DNA of 37,079 nt from Hypsibius dujardini (taxonomy: Eukaryota > Tardigrada > Eutardigrada > Parachela > Hypsibiidae): positions 1 to 37,079 of the forward strand of contig LRSR01002897.1 in NCBI GenBank assembly GCA_001579985.1, given 5' to 3'. Each line of letters begins with the position of its first letter. Position 1 is the first letter of the stretch. The translations under genes were made by a program, and so were the position numbers. This document shows positions 32,257 to 37,079 of the stretch, one piece after another. The notes beneath the pieces are model-generated. The model searched no databases and was not told the origin of the DNA. It was given only the letters and a program-made list of their open reading frames with translations.

Positions 32257-32585
32257 CTTTCACAGTGGGTTTATATGCTACATGGACATCCATGATAATT
32301 TTCTACGACATTTTCTACAGCGACAGTTTAAGGAAGGTCTAAACATACTTGCTAGTGATAAAACAAAAGACATTCTTGAGTATTTTTTGAAATCCCAGGG
32401 TCACTGCAAATAAGACCCCCCAGGTCCCCGCATGTGTTAAAACAAAAATCTCGATATGCCTAATTGTGACGAAGCGTGTTGGTGTGATAACTTGGTTGGT
32501 GTGAAGTATCATTGTTCTTCCATCTCAGGAGGTTGATGTAAGGTGGTTTTTTAATCTATCGCAATGGTACAAGGGTAAGCTAGTA

Positions 32586-33331
32586 CAGTTAGCCCCAAGA
32601 AAAACTTCGCTTGCATAACATAGGCTTTTTGCGCACAGAGAGCGATGTGGTGCGACAAGTGTGCGAATAAACAATTTTCGATATTAGTAGATGGAGGTAA
32701 TTGAACCGAGTGGCCCACCAAAAATTGGCTTATCTCGCAATCTCGAAAAATAAATAGCAGTTTACCTGTGTATAGGACTGCAATAACTGATGACTTAATT
32801 GCAGGGAAACTGCCCAAAGATTTGAATTCGAGTTTTCATCAGCTTTTTTTGCAGCTTTTCATGACTGCTGTTTTCTGTTGCTGCTCTTGCTTTTGATTGG
32901 CTGATTTAGTAAAATTTGATTTAAATATGGTCAAAGGAAGGCGAATTCCTCCTGAAGCAGCAATGGCAGTTCACACTTTGCGGCAGAAAGTTATGCAGAA
33001 TTTTCGATTTCGATCGGGGTATTGAGGTTTAACGCTTTAAATTATAGTTGCTAACTGTTTTTCAAAAATGTTGTCATGTCTAAATTTGAATTTCGGTTCC
33101 AAATTTATTTTTCTCTCAATGTTTGTATTGTTCAAATTTTTATTTCTGTCATTTTACTTGTTTATTGTTTGCCTGCTTGCGTTTTGATTCGAAATATGAT
33201 GTATAATTATGCATAAAGTATACACTGCATGTTCTGATTGGTCGCACAGAAACGGTTCATTTTAGGGCGGGGTTTTCGGCCAGTTTAAACAGCAAAAGTC
33301 ACGTGAGCAGAGGTTTTCTTGGGACTGACTG
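32586..33331. mobile_element. Tc1/mariner-like MITE at a TA site, only in copy C
   Basis: Inverted ends CAGTTAGCCCCAAGAAAA (left) and CAGTCAGTCCCAAGAAAA (right, rc) are flanked by TA (32584-32585 and 33332-33333). Copies A and B read through the site ('gctagtaggtcaaa', 'gctagcaagttaaa'). It is 746 bp with no transposase. Confidence 0.9.
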
Positions 33332-33492
33332 TAAGTTAAACAATTTTCACTGGTAGCTTTTCACGTCCTTAATTTGGAGGATGTGACGGTTGGGTCGCAC
33401 TGCTTGGCGCCCCATCTATCACTGTCCCATACGGCTTGCTATTTAGTCTCATATCGCCTTAAGCGATCGTGACTTAACTATCAAGTTGAGTA

Positions 33493-33929
33493 CGAAGTAA
33501 AACTTTTAATTCGGCTAACGGGCAAAATCGCTTTTAATTCGGCTAGGGGGCGCAAGTGTCGCACTTCTCAATACAAGAATGAACGCATCTGCTGTGAACT
33601 GCAATGTGCCTGTGTGTGTCTGACAAGAGTGTGTAGACTGTAAGGTGTGCTAGTATGCCTGAGCTGCACCAGCGAGTGGCGCCTCTACAGCCTCAATTCC
33701 GTCACTTTTACAGCAAAATGTTTTCTTACTTTTTCAAAACAACCGTCTAAGCTCTTCAAAGATATTCCTGCCCCTCTCTCAATTTCCTCTTTTAGGCAAA
33801 TTTTTGTTTGACTTTATCAAAGTTTCAACGTCTGTATCCAAATCACTGACACTGAGGGAGCTTGAAACACAAAAAGCTAGCCGAATTAAAAGCGATTTTG
33901 CCCGTTAGCCGAATTAAAGTTTTACCTCG
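33493..33929. mobile_element. foldback MITE at a TA site, only in copy C
   Basis: Arms 33493-33546 and 33877-33929 are near-perfect inverted copies starting CGARGTAAAAC. Each holds the motif 'ttaattcggcta' twice around 'acgggcaaaatcg'. TA occurs on both sides (33491-33492 and 33930-33931). Copies A and B have continuous sequence here ('gtggagtatcattt'). The 330-bp core is non-coding. Confidence 0.9.
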
Positions 33930-34273
33930 TACTCTTTCTTGCCGCTACCATGACTCCTTACAGCGAACCCGTCGCAAATTTCTACAGAAACCCATTCGGC
34001 ACTAAGAATTCCGTATTGTAACTTCGTTCCCTACAGAAATATCTCAATCCATAATCATTCTGGTTCGCAATCACATTCAGACATTCAGACAACAAAAGGC
34101 GCCTCTTTTAAGTCGCTACACGAACTCCCGTTACGAATTCGAGTTAGACGTGCGCCTTATGGAAAGCCATCAATAGACATCTCGCTGGTGATTGCGGCCA
34201 ACAGGCTGTAACATCACAAGGATCAGATGTCGAAAGCATCGAACTATTCTTTGTATCATCTCAGATCTACTGT

Positions 34274-34489
34274 ATGATCGAGGTGTTTTCTGTTTTAGGG
34301 GTTATAATACAGAGATTTATGTGTAAAAGTTCAATAACGCAAGCTCCTGTCACGTGTCGGAGCATTCGTGCTCATTTCTCTATTCGTTCCTTCTCCGTGC
34401 GGTTCTCCTTGCGGTCCGACAGAGCCGTGCTGCTTCAACTGCATCCAACAACGACAACGAAACACCTCCCGAGCTCCTTCCTGGAATAG
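34274..34489 (+). CDS. conserved 71-aa ORF of unknown function, copy C
   Basis: Counterpart of 1501-1713 and 22503-22706. It has the SITQAPVTC motif and ends SSFLE-stop. The start is ATGATCGAGGTG, as in copy B. No family is recognised. The three-copy conservation of one frame is the only argument for coding. Confidence 0.25.
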   Translation: MIEVFSVLGVIIQRFMCKSSITQAPVTCRSIRAHFSIRSFSVRFSLRSDRAVLLQLHPTTTTKHLPSSFLE

Positions 34490-34599
34490 CCGGCTGCTGG
34501 CCCAGAAAAACACCTAAAAAAGACACACATTAACGGGCATCGTGGCCAAGTGCGAAAATACTTATTAACGAAGTAAACTTTCAAGGACTTGGTATATTT

Positions 34600-35518
34600 G
34601 TACGAGGAGTCTGGACAAATTTTAACCATCCTGTTTTCCGGCTAAATTTGAGCCACTTTGAAATATAAATAGTTAATTCAGTGTAACGAGCCCAAAGGAA
34701 GAAGCAATGCTGTTTTGTTGGCCTTCCACGCCTGCAGAAAACGGGCCCAGCTGAAAATTATTGGACTTAAATTTGGAAGAAACAAATATCGCTAGAGACA
34801 GAGAATCAGACAGAAACATGACTGACATTTTCAACCAAAATCGAAGGGGCGCTGCATGCGTTTCAATCATCCAAACACTTTTTACTTTTTAGAGCGTGTC
34901 CCTGCCCACTTCTCAACTAATTTACCGGTCGGACTATCAAGTCGTCTAAACAACCGGAAAAGGAGCTAGCGTGTTTCCTGCGGCTCTAATTGATGGAAAT
35001 TGATTGGTGAGAACAAAATGGCGCAACATATATCAGATAAGTAGTGGTGAAGGTTTCGCTTGATATGACACATGTGATCTTCATTAAACCAGAGAGCCTC
35101 GAATTTAGCTAGCAGGCACGGACGCTAGAATTCGGCCAGGTTCCTCTTATTAAAGACGAGACGTTAAAGATTAAAACACGTGAGAACATGCCAGCAAATG
35201 AATCGCCTATAGATATTCCAAAAGGTTGCGACTTGCGCTACCTTTTAGAATTCAAAATAAATTAACTGGAAAAAAGAACCTACAAATTAAATGTGATTGG
35301 GTGAATTTTTCACGTCGGTGATAAATTACCGCAATCACGTGTGGGTTTGGCATAAGCATATCAAGGGGAACATTAATAATTAAGTAAATCAACATTTTTA
35401 AACCTTATTAACCACTTCACTTAAATATCGTTACGGTTAAAATACCGTTTATTTTATTGTAATCTCTTTTCTTTCCAACCGATGATTATTTTCAATATTA
35501 ATATTCTTTCCAACACCG
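34600..35518. other. duplicated non-coding sequence, no gene seen
   Basis: Counterpart of 22830-24026 in copy B, with the same landmark blocks. It is shorter because of small deletions, one near 35030 where copy B has extra bases. Confidence 0.5.
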
Positions 35519-35524
35519 TTTATT
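35519..35524 (-). terminator. polyadenylation signal of GPCR copy C
   Basis: Minus-strand AATAAA just after the GPCR stop (35561-35563), conserved in position with copy B. Confidence 0.5.
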
Positions 35525-35560
35525 GGAACTTTCAAACCTTCATTTGGCTTTTTTTGAATT

Positions 35561-36163
35561 TCAAAATGTTATAAAGGGAGAAGGTGAAAATCGGCATTTC
35601 ACATATCGACAAACCGGATTAATGGCGCTGTAGCTGTGTGTCAGCCAACGAATTCCAAGTTGCAGTGGGATATTCGTCGAAAATTGTTTCCCAGAAAATG
35701 CCAGCAAGAACAAGATCGGATAGATCGTCATGCATTGCCATAGAAAAGAAACAAACAGCGTCCGGCTGATCTCCATCCTTCGCCGCAAATTTCGGCTGCT
35801 TCTCCGCCTTTTCAGATCCCTCGATGTCTTCACCAGAACCACAAGGTAGCTTAATCCCATCACAGCCGTCGGAGCATGGCTGGCGAATATCGACAAGAGC
35901 AACATGTGGAAGGTAGATCCTTCTGTCGAAATGAAGGCGCAGCCTCCGGTGACCTTACTTCGGATAAACTTAAAGCCAACCTCCGCGACGGGAAACGCGT
36001 TTAGGATAGTGGTCATTAGCCACGGTAGGACAATCAGAACTGTCGTTGCTTTTCGGGTGCTAATTGAACGAAAAACGTCTGGGAGGATAACGGCGCTGAG
36101 GCGATGCAGAGCGAGAAGGCACTCAGAAAAAGCGATGAGTGGATATGCGGAGGAAAATAATAC
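35561..36163 (-). CDS. class A GPCR, copy C, exon 2 (TM3-TM7 and tail)
   Basis: A 201-codon exon including stop follows a ttttcag acceptor at 36164-36170. It starts VLFSSAYPLIAFSE (TM3), then ALHRL, the TGGC loop cysteine, TM5, a basic third loop, TM6 WQC/YP and TM7 SYSAINPVCRYVKCRF. The frame is intact. The tail after NPVC is the more plausible ancestral form compared with copy B. The intron (36164 to the window end) aligns with copy B to about 37014, so exon 1 with TM1-TM2 should lie a few hundred bases beyond the window, if it still exists. Confidence 0.75.
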   Translation of the reverse strand, partial: VLFSSAYPLIAFSECLLALHRLSAVILPDVFRSISTRKATTVLIVLPWLMTTILNAFPVAEVGFKFIRSKVTGGCAFISTEGSTFHMLLLSIFASHAPTAVMGLSYLVVLVKTSRDLKRRRSSRNLRRRMEISRTLFVSFLWQCMTIYPILFLLAFSGKQFSTNIPLQLGIRWLTHSYSAINPVCRYVKCRFSPSPFITF

Positions 36164-37079
36164 CTGAAAAGGCGGCTGTTCTTACGGTATACTTTATTAA
36201 TTATTTTCAAACGAGTCCGGTTAGCCCGTTAACGCCCTGTGCCAGATCGAAGAGGATTTGATTGCCAGAAGAATTTTGTCCTTTCATAGTTCTGTTCCAT
36301 TAAGAAAAAAAATTACAATTTTTCGGGCGACTTTGAAAAATTCGTGTTCCTTGGGCTGACTATACTGTTTACTGTCGATAAGAAACAAAATTGGGGCTGA
36401 AAAATGGTTCTTGCACTTGTTTCCGCCATATTTGGTCAAAACATCAATCAATCAATCGAAAATTTTCCATAGTAGTAAGTTTTGTTCGTTGTTAGACAAA
36501 AATTGGGCAATTCTGTTGACCACTGGCCACGTGCTAGTCAACAATCTGACTCAGATAATTAATTTCGGAGACTGTCAATAGATGGTCAACTTGTTGGGTG
36601 AAAAAAATCACATGGCTCACAGCCAAACCACATATTTGGCCGGCTCACAGCCTGCGGAAACCTTTTTCGCTAAAAAAATGAGAACTGGTTAACTTCAGCA
36701 ATTTCTGCTGGACATTGGTCAAGTAGCAAATAACCAAAGTATAATTTCTGATTGTCAAGCAAGATACCAACTTTTAATACTAAAGCTAAAGGCTAAAGCT
36801 TCCTCTGCGTGAAAATTTGGAGGTCGCTATGTCATCATTTGACGACATTGGGCGTTATAACTCGCGTTAATGCGTATGTACTTTAATTAAAGATGATGAA
36901 ATAAGGCGGCATGCACTTGGAAAGACATCGTCGCTGTCTTGTATAAATCAAACGTAATTTAAAATTATTAGAATCACTAAATGATAAGTTTCAGGAGATG
37001 GTGACTTGTATTTTAAGGGAACGTTTAACAATTACGTCAGCGCTCGATATTAGGCGGCCTTACCCCCTACCTCCCCACT
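36164..37079 (-). other. GPCR copy C intron sequence
   Basis: Alignable with 24674-25565, the copy B intron ('atcaatcaatcaat' repeats, 'ggccacgtgct', 'ggtcgctatgtc'). The final 60 bases diverge. No gene is seen in it. Confidence 0.5.

Larger units (their letters stand above)
29690..37018. repeat. segmental duplication unit, copy C
   Basis: Collinear with copy B (20506-25565), and in its middle with copy A (414-1870). It is longer mainly because of three insertions (30467-31037, 32586-33331, 33493-33929) and because it retains about 0.9 kb containing the peptide gene promoter and first exon. Recognisable similarity to B ends near 'gagatggtgacttgtatt' at about 37014, inside the GPCR intron, just before the window edge. 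Confidence 0.85.

Noticed and set aside
1-37079. CRISPR arrays, bacterial operons, rRNA genes, LTR retrotransposons
   Set aside because: No regular spaced repeats, ribosome-binding-site gene strings, rRNA blocks, paired LTRs or reverse-transcriptase motifs were seen.

Overview
This is eukaryotic, animal-type DNA: genes are split by many short GT-AG introns (about 60-110 bp), there are no bacterial operons, and the intergenic space is full of short non-autonomous DNA transposons. The recognisable genes encode a receptor guanylyl cyclase with an extracellular ligand-binding domain, divergent class A GPCRs and small secreted peptides. A small-genome invertebrate (probably an ecdysozoan, possibly a tardigrade) fits best. 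That assignment is inference; no species marker is present.

Layout. (1) 1-414: part of a dispersed foldback repeat. (2) 414-1870: copy A of a repeated unit, with a 56-aa secreted-peptide gene and a second small conserved ORF. (3) 2380-15390: a minus-strand receptor guanylyl cyclase cluster. The centrepiece at 5093-11173 can be spliced by eye into 20 exons giving one open frame of 1,096 residues with every key catalytic residue. It is flanked by a 5'-end pseudogene (2380-3415) and a rearranged copy (12967-15390). That copy has decayed exon 1, 8 and 15 fragments, but its last three exons are open and carry an Arg-to-Gln change at the catalytic arginine. (4) 15390-20500: mostly gene-poor, with a broken ORF (15951-16545) and a 1.5-kb TIR element (17595-19130). 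(5) 20506-25565 and 29690-37018: copies B and C of a segmental duplication, each with the peptide-gene region followed by a convergent minus-strand GPCR. In copy B the peptide gene is destroyed and the GPCR tail is frameshifted; in copy C the peptide gene has a TATA promoter, a 5'-UTR intron and an intact CDS. (6) 26126-26431: a predicted 68-aa cysteine-rich secreted peptide, head-to-head with the copy B GPCR.

The B/C (and A) duplication serves as a record of transposition. Comparing copies exposes empty sites for a hAT-like MITE in B (8-bp TSD) and, in C, a piggyBac-like element (TTAA), a Tc1/mariner-like element (TA) and a TA foldback MITE. Two further elements lie inside introns of the intact cyclase gene and account for its two longest introns.

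How the genes might work together: the window concentrates membrane receptors (cyclase and GPCRs) and small secreted peptides. Co-duplication of a peptide gene with a GPCR, and the head-to-head peptide/GPCR pair, make ligand-receptor cassettes an attractive but unproven idea.
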